A stretch of DNA of 64,000 nucleotides, taken from assembly GCF_037975245.1 (NCBI RefSeq), contig NC_092577.1:36138898-36202897 (forward strand). The letters are read 5' to 3'. This stretch comes from Apostichopus japonicus (lineage: Eukaryota > Echinodermata > Holothuroidea > Aspidochirotida > Stichopodidae). The first letter of the stretch is position 1. The number at the start of each line of letters is the position of its first letter. A model generated the notes under the pieces. It ran no database searches, was not told where the DNA came from, and worked only from the letters and a program-made list of their open reading frames with translations. Positions 24,831-36,148 of the stretch are shown in pieces. Both the position numbers and the translations under genes were made by a program.

Positions 24831-27800
24831 GGAATTTAGAGAAACATGCATCGTCTAAGTGTTACATTTGTGCTGATTCTGATGTGCCTATACCAGGGCC
24901 TCTATAGAATTTTTGGGGACCAACATGACTCTATTATATTCCATTTATAGAGAAAATTGCAACATTGGCGTTTTTAAAGTTCCGAAAGTAGCACAAATGA
25001 TAAAACTTTACCGTTTCGAAAATGACGGGATGTATCACCTTCGGGTGCTTCATTAGGAAAGAAAAACTGGAAGAAAAAAGTCAATCGCGTCGGATGAAAA
25101 CCAACTTCCTCGTCGTAGCTTTGTCACGTATGTATACTATAGGCCTAAGCATAATCGCTAAGGTTTGGCTAGGCCATAGCGCACAATTAATCCAATATGT
25201 TAGACCTATGCTTTTATATTTAGCCTAGTCATCAGACTGAAATACAAGCATAGCCGTAACGTTCAACTAAGTGCCTGTGGTCTAGCCACAACCCAACTTA
25301 CGAATAGGCTATGTGACTCTCTCATTTACTAAATTCTTGCCTTTTATTGAAATTTTATACAGTTATTCTTTGATATTAAATGTTCATATGTCCCCACCAA
25401 ATTTGACAAAAAATAAGGCTAAATCAGCGCAGACATATGTGAGCTTTTAAAAAGAATACTTCCATTGTAGTTTGTATCTTCTTGATGTGAAGTAGATTGG
25501 ATAATTGAGTATTATGTACAACTGTATTTGTGGCTCTCCCATTAGTGGCAGCAAATTTTGCATGGTCAAGATATTCTTTAACAGTGGCACCAAATTTTGT
25601 AGTTGCAGCACCTCTTGATTGCTCGAAGTATAACATGATACAGTCTAATGCATCTTTATTAAATAAGCTTAACTCAGTTCATTTAATTATTTAGACCTAA
25701 ATTATTATTTTTTTTTTGGGGGGGGGGCTCATTTTGATGATGACCAATTTGAAAGTGGGCATGTTGACATTGATACGTTTAACAATACCGACCACCCTCT
25801 CTCACCGCAAATCAACGGAACCAAGAAGGTCACCTCGAAAGAGATGTTTTACTACAAACTCAAGGACCCCCACAGAAGTTGCAGGGTCGAACATTAACAA
25901 CATTAAGGAACATTAATTTCGACGGTCATTTGTTCAACAGAGCTGTAAGACCCCATTTACATAACAATACCGTCAAGTTTTAATATTTAACATGTATAAA
26001 GTTAGATAATAGGCATATGCTAAATTTAAACTATTGTATATGTTGCACTACAATGTATAACTTTTGTTCAGTTTACAAGGGAAAATGTTCAATTCTAAAC
26101 TGTTACAAATAGTGTTGTTTGAAATTAGGTGTGAACCAACTAGCACTGGCATTGCCGGGAGCAAGTGGGGGCACATCTTTCACCCTAAAGTTAATGTGGT
26201 CATTTTCCATGATTCCTTTCACCTCCCTTGAGATTTAAAGATTTAATTCTTGCCACGTCACTGCAAGTAATTTCTTTATTATAACAGAAGACGACAGTTG
26301 CGGGTGCGCATTCACCCACTTGGAAAACAACTTAATTATCCATAGTTCCCAACCAATAGCAACTTATGTTAAAACATTTCTGTTACATACAGTCAGGGAT
26401 CGATTGCTTATTTTAACAGCTGCATGGTTATGACATACATTTCAGTCATTTAGCTTGTTTAGCTGAATTAACTCATTGGACCATTTCGTATTGGGAGGGG
26501 CTGGGCGGCCAAGAGGAATATTCATGGTCCCATTACAAGAATACAATACCAAAATCTAAATGTGTGTGATAGTTTCCAGGGAAACCCTTTCCTTTTCACC
26601 CCAGCTCCTAACCACGGGCATGGAATATTTATAACCTATTGGAAGTTCTTGTTGAATGGCGGGACTGTTCAAATAATTTTCCAAGCAGCTAATACCTTTT
26701 GTTCTCTATGCCAAGTATCTGTGGAATTTCTACAATACTTACTAATTTTTTAATCGATTTACCTAATATTTAAATACGTCCTTAGCCAAGTTTTGTATAT
26801 TGTCAAAATCTAGGGAAACAATGATTTTAAATTTGAGGTCATTTTCAAGTCACCACATCCCGCCCCTACCCTTTTAAATGTAGCCTAACCCCCACTAGAA
26901 AGTCACTTTCCACTACCTACTCCCCTTGTAGTCCCTATGTTAAGTGTTCTGTTATTTTAAGCTACTGTTTAAAACTATTCATAATTGAAATTATCACCAC
27001 ACTCTACGTCATCCCCTGACCCCTTGTAGGGTCTGACTACGCCGCTGACTGGACACTGGGCTGTAAAATCATCAATAGTATTGGAAATTTAACTTAACTA
27101 CACTTTAAGCATGTAAATTATTGGTTCGTTGTCCCCTTTTGCATTTATATCCACTAGGAATTTCAGCAATTACCGATGGAAAACATAAAACCGAACCACC
27201 CTAACCTATTTCGTTACCCCATTTCTCCACCATGATATACGCCATTAACGGGACATATAGAGGCTAACAGCCTCACCAATTTGGGAAAGAAGGAATTTAT
27301 TTTTTTGAGGAGAATTTATTTCTCAAGCAATATTTAATGTCACCGAACCTGCATACATAAGCAATACATTCGGTACGTTTAACAGGAAATAAGCACCCCC
27401 CCTCCGCCGCCCCTAACACCCCATAGTACTGAAAATGTTAACCAAATCCCCTCTATTCATATATCATCAAATTTGATATTCTAAACACGTCCAGATATGT
27501 AAGCTTTTACATCTAAGTGTACCGACTAAGCGGGACGCCCAGCAAATGGAAAGCAAATTCGAGTTCTCGTAACTCTCTCTATAAAGGAACTGCACACACT
27601 AACTAAGCGTAGCGCCGCTATCAGTTGGCGCGTAGCGTAGCAAGAAAATGTTTGCCAAATTTCCTCCCAGATTGCCGGAAGTGGCACTTTCCAGGCTTTG
27701 TAAGATGCATCTAAGCATTCTTAATTTTGAGATCTCATTAAAAGGTAAATAAGACAACTTTTATTCGCTAAAATCACTTCGTATATGGGCAAATAGTACT

Positions 27801-28189
27801 TTACATTACTTTATAGGCTCTGCTTTATCCATTGATTTGCACAGATAATTGAAGATATAAAAGCACGTTAGGGCATTCTGGCGGTAGCGTATAAATGCTG
27901 ACGGCGAGCCATGTGGGGAATTAAGGTCTAAATTCTTATTCTTATTTCAACCCGGTTGAAAAGTTCTGTTTTTTCATAGGGGAAGGAGGCGGTGAGCAGA
28001 TGAGAATAAAACATACAATACCTACTAATCTCAACTGAATGTTTGAGCTCCTTTTATGAAAAACACTAGTCATTATGAGAGTGATATAGACCTAGCTCCT
28101 ATACGAGGTGTGGGAGGGGGGTGGGGAGACACATATCACATGGCAAATCACTCTAACTTTAACTTTTCAGGCTGAAAAATGTATGAACC
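24831..28189. other. Gene-free stretch
   Basis: No gene supported. It includes a T/G homopolymer run near 25709-25727, and a copy of the dispersed module at 27595-27715 (gcgtagcgccgctatcagtt, then attgccggaagtggcac). The remainder is unremarkable AT-rich sequence. Confidence 0.45.
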
Positions 28190-29360
28190 AGGACATTGTA
28201 CATTATTTCTTTTGCAGAATGACGTTTACTGTTGCTTGAAACGTCCATTTTTTTAATACATTTTGCTGTTGTATTCCTGATCAGTAACGGCATGCCTAAC
28301 CTAGCAGTTATACGTTAAGTAAGTGTTGATATCGACAATGTTCTAACATTGACTAGCCAACTGGGGTGTATAACTGTATTTCCTTCAATTCCTTGAATCG
28401 CTACTCTAAGGACGTTTGAACAGTGCCTATTTTGCTTATTCGAAGCGTCCAATAACATATGATTCTATTACTTACATTACACATTTTTTGACTCGATGTC
28501 CGCTTAACGTCATCTTAATAATAACATTAATGCCATCGTTGCTAAATTAGGTTAGCGTTGTTACCCGCACACTTGTCAATATACCTCAGTTTGAAAGTTT
28601 GCTTTCTCAGACATTTTGGCATCATCTTACCAACGGGTTTTGTACACAAAGGGGCTTGTTACCATATATTTGATCTGATCCGTTTTCTTCAAAATAGCTG
28701 AGGCAGATAGCTAGGATTGGTATCAAGCTTGCTGAGATACATTGTTTTCAACTTATTTTCATTCACCGGTGGGAATACCGTGCAATTATCCTTAGGTTTG
28801 TGAACGAACAGCTGAGGAGCACGTGCCAATCAGATTCGAGAAGTTTGAACAATTATGAATGAACAAAGAATAAGAATTGTCAGGCATTGATTCGTGCTGT
28901 CGTTTAGCTGTTTAACATTATGAATATTTGTGAATCTGATCGATTTGAAGAAGTAAATGTCAAACTTACCTGTGATGCTTTTATCGATGAGCGAGATCTT
29001 CCATTGCAGATACAGCCAGGATGTGAAAGCTTTGTGCAGTTGTCTGATTCGAACCGTCCAATGGCAAATTCTTCGGCAAGTGGATTCTTATATGAGGATG
29101 CTTATCTGTGGTATTTTAATTAGTTGCAGTGAGTTCCAATCAAATAGTCAGTTTCCTTCGTCAACGAAACTTAAACTGCATGAATATTCAGATGATATTA
29201 GCTATGGGAATAATATGTTTACTCAAACTAATATATACATAACCTTATAAGGATACCATTGCTGCTGCTGCTGGGTCCTACAAATGCTATCAGCAAATCA
29301 TATCCGTTGTTTATAGCCAGCAATAAAGTTCAGATAAACTAATATGTGCATAAAACCATA
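28190..29360. repeat. Dispersed repeat family, copy 1
   Basis: The sequence from about 28555 to 29330 recurs at 60540-61335 with few changes (for example gctaggattggtatcaagc, ggtgggaataccgtgcaatt). Parts recur at 31200-31690 and 32165-32470. The 5' part (28215-28560, with ttgcttgaaacgtccat) recurs at 30470-30790 and 60260-60545. No complete protein is encoded; short frames differ between copies. On the minus strand each copy keeps a splice-donor-like CAG|GTAAGT near 28967, 31350 and 32190 (GTAGGT in the copy near 60956). Confidence 0.8.
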
Positions 29361-29835
29361 TTGAACAGTTGTTTTATTTTCGGTTTGGTGCCCGGAGATG
29401 ACGTATTTGTAACAGCCAATCAGTGGGAACCAGGCTGATCGTCTGCCAGTGACAATTTTTTTTCCGTTGGACTTTGGATTGCTGGGCATGTAGGTAGGCT
29501 ACGTTTACACTTCTCTATTAAACTACTTATTAATTTGTAAATAATGAAATTGAAAATAGAACAGCTAATGATATCAAATCATTGTGTAATGGAATATGGA
29601 GCTAATTAATACCTTATTCTTGTATTTTGGTCCATGGTTGTGCCGAGGTTTGGTGCCTGGAATCTTTAGTGGGCAGGGAAGTCAAAAGTTTGTGGATCGC
29701 TGTTATAATGTATTTGTATTTATACAAAGTTATACTGCAAAGGGTTTCTTTTATGCAGTTATTTAATGCTGTTTATTACGTTCCGAATATTATTAATACT
29801 AATATGCTCATAAACACAAAATGCACTTAATAGTT

Positions 29836-30145
29836 AATCAACGGTCCACGACGTTTATCACTGGATAATGCGAGAACAGTGGTATAACTCAGCCGTAGGG
29901 CGAGTGCATCCGGCGATAGGGTTATATCGCTTGGTGATTGCATTACGTAACGGTTATTGGCTTTAACTACGGATGCATACTTAGTACACTATATACTACA
30001 CCAGGATTTCCCTACTATATCCCCCCCCCCCTCCACACGAACCTTCTGTGGATGTCAGAGTTGTCCACGAACCCCCAACTTTTCGAGACACGATCTGAGT
30101 CATTATTATACTTTAATACGCATAACAGTGCTTCGTAAAAAATCA
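29836..30145. repeat. Dispersed repeat family, additional block
   Basis: The block with gtttatcactggataatgc and gggcgagtgcatccggcgat recurs near 59990-60150, immediately before the rest of the family there. This gives the order of a full unit at 59985-61350 and shows that the 28-33 kb copies are rearranged. Confidence 0.7.
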
Positions 30146-30459
30146 AGTTCATAGTGTTATATTGTTATGAAAAAAAAAGAGTTTGTCGAAAGGTACGATT
30201 TTTGTAAATTACTAAATTATATGATATATCAGATTTTAGTTCAACAAAAAAGTAGTTTTGACTTTCAGAAACGTCTCACGAACCGCCTGGGATGGACTCG
30301 CGCACCCTCTGAATGTTCATGCACCCCAGTCAGGGAACCCCTGTACTACACTGTGCTATATAGTTACACACTTCCGTCAAGAAAGTAGCAAACTTTTGAA
30401 GTACAATGGATTCGTGGACTTCAACTGTTTAAAACCAGGACAAGAAGCATTACTTCTTT

Positions 30460-30785
30460 TGGAGAGTGACGTTTACTGTTGCTTGAAACGTCCATTTCTT
30501 ATATACATTTTGTATTCCTGGTCATCAACGGCATGCCTAGACCCAGTAGTTGGACGTAACGTAAGTGTTCCTATCCACAGTGTTCTGACATTGGCTAGAC
30601 AACTGGGGCGTAGAACTGTCTTTCGTAGGTTCAATTCCTTGAATCGCTGCTCTAAAGACATTTGAACAGTGCTTCGTTTGTTGATTCGAAGCCTCCAATA
30701 ACATTAGATACTATTACTAACATTACGCATTTTGGGGGTCTCGATGTCCGCTTAACGCAATATTATTAATATCATTAATCATAAT
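30460..30785. repeat. Dispersed repeat family, copy 2 left part
   Basis: It matches 28215-28540 and 60260-60500, including gacattggctagacaactgg and gattcgaagcctccaataac. Its continuation resumes at 31195 after an unrelated insertion. Confidence 0.7.
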
Positions 30786-31195
30786 AAATAATAATAATAA
30801 TAACTAAGATTTATGATGCGCTAATTATAAACAAAATAGTTGTCAAAAGCGCCGTACATTATAGTTTGAATAGAAAGAAGCAAAAGCAATAATGCAACAA
30901 TGAAAAATAATTACAAATCAAATTGAAAAAAAATGTTTAGCATAGAGGTAGGCTATAAGTTTAGATTTGAAAAGTGATTTAATAGGTATACATTTTAAAT
31001 GGTTTGAGAGGGAATTCCACAATTTGGGACCAGAAACTGATAAAGCACGGTTTGCATAGGTAACCCCATTGGTTCTAGGTACTAGGAGGGTAATGAATTT
31101 TGATTGACGGGTGACACGCTTGTATTGTTTTACTAGAGAAGTTCGGTAAGGTATTTTGGAGATAACTTGTTATAAATACAATTGTGGATTAAAAT
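30786..31195. mobile_element. Insertion splitting repeat copy 2; dispersed-element-like
   Basis: After an AATAAT run the sequence changes (agatttatgatgcgctaa ... gggaattccacaatttggga ... gcataggtaaccccattgg) and the family sequence resumes at about 31195. The wording resembles a short interspersed element that I recall as widespread in marine invertebrate genomes, but I cannot confirm the family and no target duplication is obvious. Confidence 0.4.
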
Positions 31196-31700
31196 AAGGA
31201 CACGGCAAGTCAGATTCGAGAAGTTTGAGCAAGTATAAATGAATAAGGAATACGAATTGTCAGACATTGATTCGTGCTGTCGTTTAACAGTTAAAATTAT
31301 GAATATTTTTGAATTTTGATCGATGTGAAGAGTAAAGTAAATGTCAAACTTACCTGTAAGGCTTTTATCGCTGAGCGAGATCTTCCATTGCAGATACAGC
31401 CAGGATGTAAAAGCTATGTGCAGTTGTCTGATTCGAACAGTCCAATGGCAAATTCTTCGGCAAGTGGATTCTTATATGAGGATCCTTATCTGTGGTATTT
31501 TAATTGGTTGCAGTGAGTTCCGAACCCTATATGGGCAGTTCCTTTGTCCAACACAACTTAAACTGCATGAATATTCATATGTTATTCGCTATGGCAATAT
31601 TGTGTTTATTCAAAGTGGTATACATAACCTTATTAGGATAACGATGCTGTAATTGGTTTCTACATATGCGATCTGCAAATCATATCAGTTGCCAACAAAA
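31196..31700. repeat. Dispersed repeat family, copy 2 right part
   Basis: It matches 28820-29330 (cagattcgagaagtttgagc, ttccattgcagatacagcc, aacttaaactgcatgaata). It carries a different set of small changes from copy 1, and no frame is shared through the whole copy. Confidence 0.75.
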
Positions 31701-32159
31701 ATCCAGATTACCTTATACGTGCATAATATATGATGCCGTGAAACTTAAATTTCATCAGTAATTACTACCTACAAGAACAAACGAAATACCTACATACATT
31801 AACGGTCCATTTATTTAGCTGCCAACGTGAATTACAACAACCGATGTGATTTGACATTTAAGCAGTGAAAAGTTTGTCGCACTTGTTTTCATGTTACTCT
31901 GTATAAGTAACTTTTTAAAAAAAGTCGCCCAGGAAAGAATCTGGGCACGAAAACCAAACTACCGAACGACTGATCCGCTCTCAACCCCAGTCCCCTTGCA
32001 TCGGGACTGTGACTGTGTGATCATCGTCGGGTGTGCATCACCATTCGAAAGGTAACAGATACTACACATGATCTTTGCCAAAAGGCCGAGAAGCGATAAG
32101 TAACTGCTCCAGTTATTCCTTAACTTGTAGAAATTTTTGAGGGGGTGGGGGGGGGGGGT

Positions 32160-32480
32160 GACACATATCACATAGCGAAGTAAATATCAAACTTACCTGG
32201 AATGCTATCATCGATGAGCAAGATTTCCATTGCAGATACAGCCAGGATGTGAAAGCTGGAAATATGGCGTTGTCTGATTCTAATGGCAAATTCTGGGGTA
32301 ATTATGTCAGGATCCTTATATGTGGTACTTCATGAGGTTGCAGTGAGTTCCAATCAAATGACCAGTTCCTTTTTCAAACGAACTTAAACTGCATGAATAT
32401 TTAGATGCTATAAGCTCTTGGAATAATATGTTTATTCAAAGTGATATACATAACCGTATTAGGATAACGTGGCAGCATTC
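32160..32480. repeat. Dispersed repeat family, copy 3 (short)
   Basis: It begins at the donor-like block (aagtaaatatcaaactta) and runs to gtatacataaccgtattagg-type sequence. A deletion in the middle shortens it. Directly before it is the G-rich stretch also found near 28110 and 59660. Confidence 0.7.
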
Positions 32481-33280
32481 GGTTCCTACAAGTGCGATCA
32501 ATACAATATTAACGACAGCAAATCTAAGGAGTTAGTTGTGTTACCAACATTACCTTATACTTGCAGTTCATTTGTCAAACGCAACGCCAATTAAACAGCA
32601 TGAATATTCAGATGCTATTTGCAATCAATTTGTTTGTTATTCGAAGTGTTATACATGTATCCTTATTAGCATAATATTGCTGTAACTAGCTGTGCTTATA
32701 ACATTAATGGGCAGTTCCTTGGCCCACTATTGTATCGCTATGCTAGGTAGAAAAGGTGCAGTCAATCGATAAGTTTGTAAGCCAGTTCGCAAAAATTCGT
32801 TGTCATGCCGCGAATGGTATTTCTTACATATTAAAGCTTTGTTGAAATAAGTTGTTCATAAATTGCTGAAGTCAGTGATTCATAAATTGTTTTTGAGCAA
32901 AAGTTTAACAGAAACTTTATTTATTCGTTTGATAAATTACTAGGCCTGTGTTGTAAAGCGCTATTTGGGGGCCTAGAGGGGCGACCTTAAGCGGGAAAAG
33001 CAACGTAAATGTAAACAACAAAAACGTCCAATTAAGTTGTTTAACTGCAATCTATTCCACAATTCGATAAAACGCCCAAACCACGAGGAACAGGCAGCTA
33101 CAAAAGGATGCAAGGAGCAGTCTACAATCTACAATATGCTTCCTTGCAATTTAACTCGGCTAACTGTAATCCACCAACACTGCAATTAAAAAGTTAGGCA
33201 ATAGCAACCAATCTTCAAGTGCAATATCACTCAGTCCGAAAGACCATTTTGTAACATTGTCATTCCTTTGAACTGATTAT

Positions 33281-33282
<2 letters not shown>
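32481..33282. other. Gene-free stretch
   Basis: Weak further echoes of the repeat family (cttaaactgcatgaata-like words near 32595) up to about 32650, then nothing recognisable. No upstream arylsulfatase exon is seen here. Confidence 0.45.
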
Positions 33283-33377
<95 letters not shown>

Positions 33378-33413
33378 TACATATATATACATATATATAC
33401 ATATATATATATA

Positions 33414-33461
<48 letters not shown>
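33283..33461. repeat. Long TA microsatellite
   Basis: About 180 bp of TA repeats with scattered GTATG interruptions. Frames made only of Tyr and Ile are artefacts of it. It lies 137 bp before the first visible arylsulfatase exon. Confidence 0.97.
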
Positions 33462-33462
<1 letters not shown>

Positions 33463-33597
33463 CTGGAACGGCGTAACCGATTACTTTTTGCAATCGATGA
33501 CTATCACAGCATGCATATCCGTGTGTTTCTCAGTCAGCTTAAGCAAGCACACGTATGCTACACCGTACAAAATATATGATGTGAGTATATGAGACAG

Positions 33598-33746
33598 CAC
33601 TAATGAAATGAACTCAGCTGTTACCAATGTTATAGATCTCCTAAAGGATTTAGGGCTCAGAGAAAACACTCTGGTAATCTTTCTCTCAGACAACGGACCA
33701 TTTTTAGAGATGTGTGTAATAGCCGGTTTTGAGGGCCCTTTAAGAG
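33598..33746 (+). CDS. Arylsulfatase A-like gene, first visible exon
   Basis: The acceptor GAGACAG precedes CACTAATG and the donor is AGAG|GTAAGT. It encodes about 49 residues including NVIDLLKDLGLRENTLVIFL. The reading frame requires an earlier exon ending in phase 2. Confidence 0.8.
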
Positions 33747-36148
33747 GTAAGTTTAAGGTCGTAGTTTAGGAAACCCATATTAAGCTGCACTGTAAAAACT
33801 TTATCTTCTTGATAAATCCATTAGTAGCATGGACTCAACACAGTCATTGTGATTAAGGGAGGTCAACTAGAACCTCATGAGATTTTGTACCGAGTAATAA
33901 ATATGGACGGTATGCAATCATTTTTCCTATCATTAAATTGCGAGATGTTTGAGTTTTAAGAAGTGACAATGCGTATTGAGTGTGCTTAAACTATACAAAT
34001 GATGACGTAACAACAAATATTGAGGAAGCGTGAAAGAAAGGGGAATCACTTTGGTTTGCTGAGTTGTGAAACATTGTAGAAGTACATTGCCGGTCTGCAG
34101 AATACAGCAAAATTGTCTTCTTTACAGAAGCGGAAGCCACTCAACTATTGACATGTTTATTTTGATATGATTTCTTCATAAATGTGGGAGACACAATGTC
34201 AACTCTGTCTTGATGACGTCATTGTCATGTTTCCTTTTGATCTTTACCGCAGGTGGCAAGTCGACAGTTTATGAGGGCGGTATTCGTATTCCGTTGATAG
34301 TAAGTTGGCCTGGACAAATTCCCGCAGGTAGCGTATCGCGTCACACGGTCAGTTCCATGGACATTTTCCCAACCATCCTTGACGTCGTAGGTGGGCCTCT
34401 ACCGACAGGTATCACTTACGATGGGAGCTCACTCAAATCCATCTTATACGAAGAATTTCTGATGAGTGAAAAATGGGGGTTTGAAATTCAGTCCCAGACG
34501 GCACCTGCCCATCCGGAGGGGTTGTTTTTCTATTCTGGAGAAATATTGACAGCCATGAGGTAATCTCGTGCACGTTTTATTCCTCGTTTCCAACTTTTCA
34601 TTAATTCTTGTTTTGTTTAGTTTTACTATCTTTTGTTATCTTCTGTTTCGTTTAATTGTATTGCTTTGGGTCACGTTTCGTCTCGTACATCCCCCCCCCC
34701 CTCCCCATTTTAGTTTTGCTTGCTTTGAAGTTAGGTCTTCTTTGCTTCAATTCCTGTTCTTTCTATTTTCTTCTTCTTAGTTTGATTTAGATCTACTTTG
34801 TTTCATTTCCTCTTTTTTTGTTAATTTCCTTTAATTCTTCATTTTGCTCGTTTTGCTCGTTTTTTTTTAAGACCTACTGTCACTAATTGTTTCATTCGTT
34901 TCGTTTCGTTTCGACTACATCGAGCACCCTTAAAACGTCGGAGCATTATTTGAATGCACTTGAGAAGGGCGGGGAAGGGCTTTTGCCGCCTGTTTAGAAA
35001 AGTCCTCTGTTAAACTTGATAATTGATGACTTTGATGGGTCAGTAAGAATACAAATAAACATTTTACAGCTATAGGAATACTTCCTTTAAGAACTTGTTA
35101 TACGTTCTAATAACCTGCGGAATGATACGCGTATGGCCAATTAATGCATTGTCGTGCTTCTATGGTATGTGATACAATTATATAACTAAGAAGCAAAAAG
35201 AACCTCATTCCCGGCCCATGCATGTCAAAACCAAACCTCATTAACGATTTAGATATATTAATTAATATCCATTCTGATTTATAAATCATTCATATGTGTT
35301 ACTGCGGTTATTGTTATTTTTAGTTCAGTGGAAAATATTGTAAGCAGCGCTGCATGTCTTTTCTAAGTTTTCTATCAAATTTTAAATGCACCAAACGTTT
35401 CTTTTTCCTAAGAACTTTTTAGAATACATTACTCAACCAATATTAATGCATTAAAACTTGATTAAATTTATAAACGTAATTTAATTGAGAGAAAGAAAGG
35501 AGGGGCGATGGAGAGTAGGTACATTTTAGAGCGCATATTGTTGGTTAGAACGACATGAAAAGTATGAGAAATATTATAACTTAGCTCACTACAAGGATTT
35601 ATATCGCAATTGCACGCAAATATGGAAATGTAGTGACGTCTTGAAATATATTATGGGAAAAATTGATTTCTCCCCACCCCGAACCCAACCCCTGTTTGTC
35701 TTTGTCTTGTAGGTTTGATGGCTACAAAGTTCATCTCCGGCTGCAACCTCAACCTCTAACTACCCGGGTAGGATTTGGCGAAGAATGCACAGAGGGCGCC
35801 CCATTAATGGAATATTACGCAGGGTGTAGAGAACCTACTTGTTTTACAACTCAACAAGTTCCAAATGTTTATCTGATTGACGCAGATGTCGGAGAAGGAT
35901 TTCGATTCACCAATTATTCAGAGATTGCCGTTTTCGACCCCGGGTTTGAGTGCAAGATGATGCAGTTGAATTTTGTCCACGTCAGTTCGATTGTGAGAGG
36001 ACCGGATCTGCTCTCATCAACCAATCAAATTGCTGAATTACAACCCTGCTGCACATTACCTGGCTGCCCATGCGCATCATCTGGTGTAAGAGCTAGTGTC
36101 GGAAATCCTGCGTATGTCATTGTCTGCTCTGTGGCTATTCGTCTGTGA
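33598..36148 (+). CDS. Arylsulfatase A-like gene, last three exons (5' part missing)
   Basis: Sulfatases hydrolyse sulfate esters, usually in lysosomes or outside the cell. Exons are inferred at 33598-33746, 34253-34559 and 35713-36148, joined in phases 1 and 2 with consensus splice sites. Exon 1 has LVIFLSDNGP, which in the family carries metal-binding Asp and Asn, and ends in GPLRG. Exon 2 opens GGKSTVYEGGIRIPLIVSWP, with the active-site Lys in GKS/T, then the SMDIFPTILDVVG helix and LFFYSGE. Exon 3 ends ELQPCCTLPGCPC, like the Cys-rich C-terminus of arylsulfatase A, then TGA. The N-terminal half with the formylglycine motif (C-x-P-S-R) is not visible anywhere upstream, so this is either a truncated copy or a gene whose 5' exons I missed. 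Confidence 0.85.
34253..34559 (+). CDS. Arylsulfatase A-like gene, middle exon
   Basis: The acceptor is TTTACCGCAG and the donor ATGAG|GTAATC. It encodes about 102 residues of the sulfatase core with the conserved Lys and the EGG(I/V)R motif. Confidence 0.85.
35713..36148 (+). CDS. Arylsulfatase A-like gene, terminal exon
   Basis: The acceptor TTTGTCTTGTAG is followed by GTTTGATGG, which continues the phase-2 codon as Arg. It contains several cysteines (EECTEG, AGCREPTCF, PCC...CPC) likely to form disulfides. A GTAAGA donor-like word at about 36090 could instead splice on, but no convincing further exon follows. Confidence 0.75.

Noticed and set aside
28920-29250. Overlapping plus-strand frames in dispersed repeat copy 1
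   Set aside because: The copies at 31.3 and 61 kb shift or stop these frames, with no sign of coding constraint.
33260-33493. Tyr/Ile-only frames on both strands
   Set aside because: Translation of the TA microsatellite.
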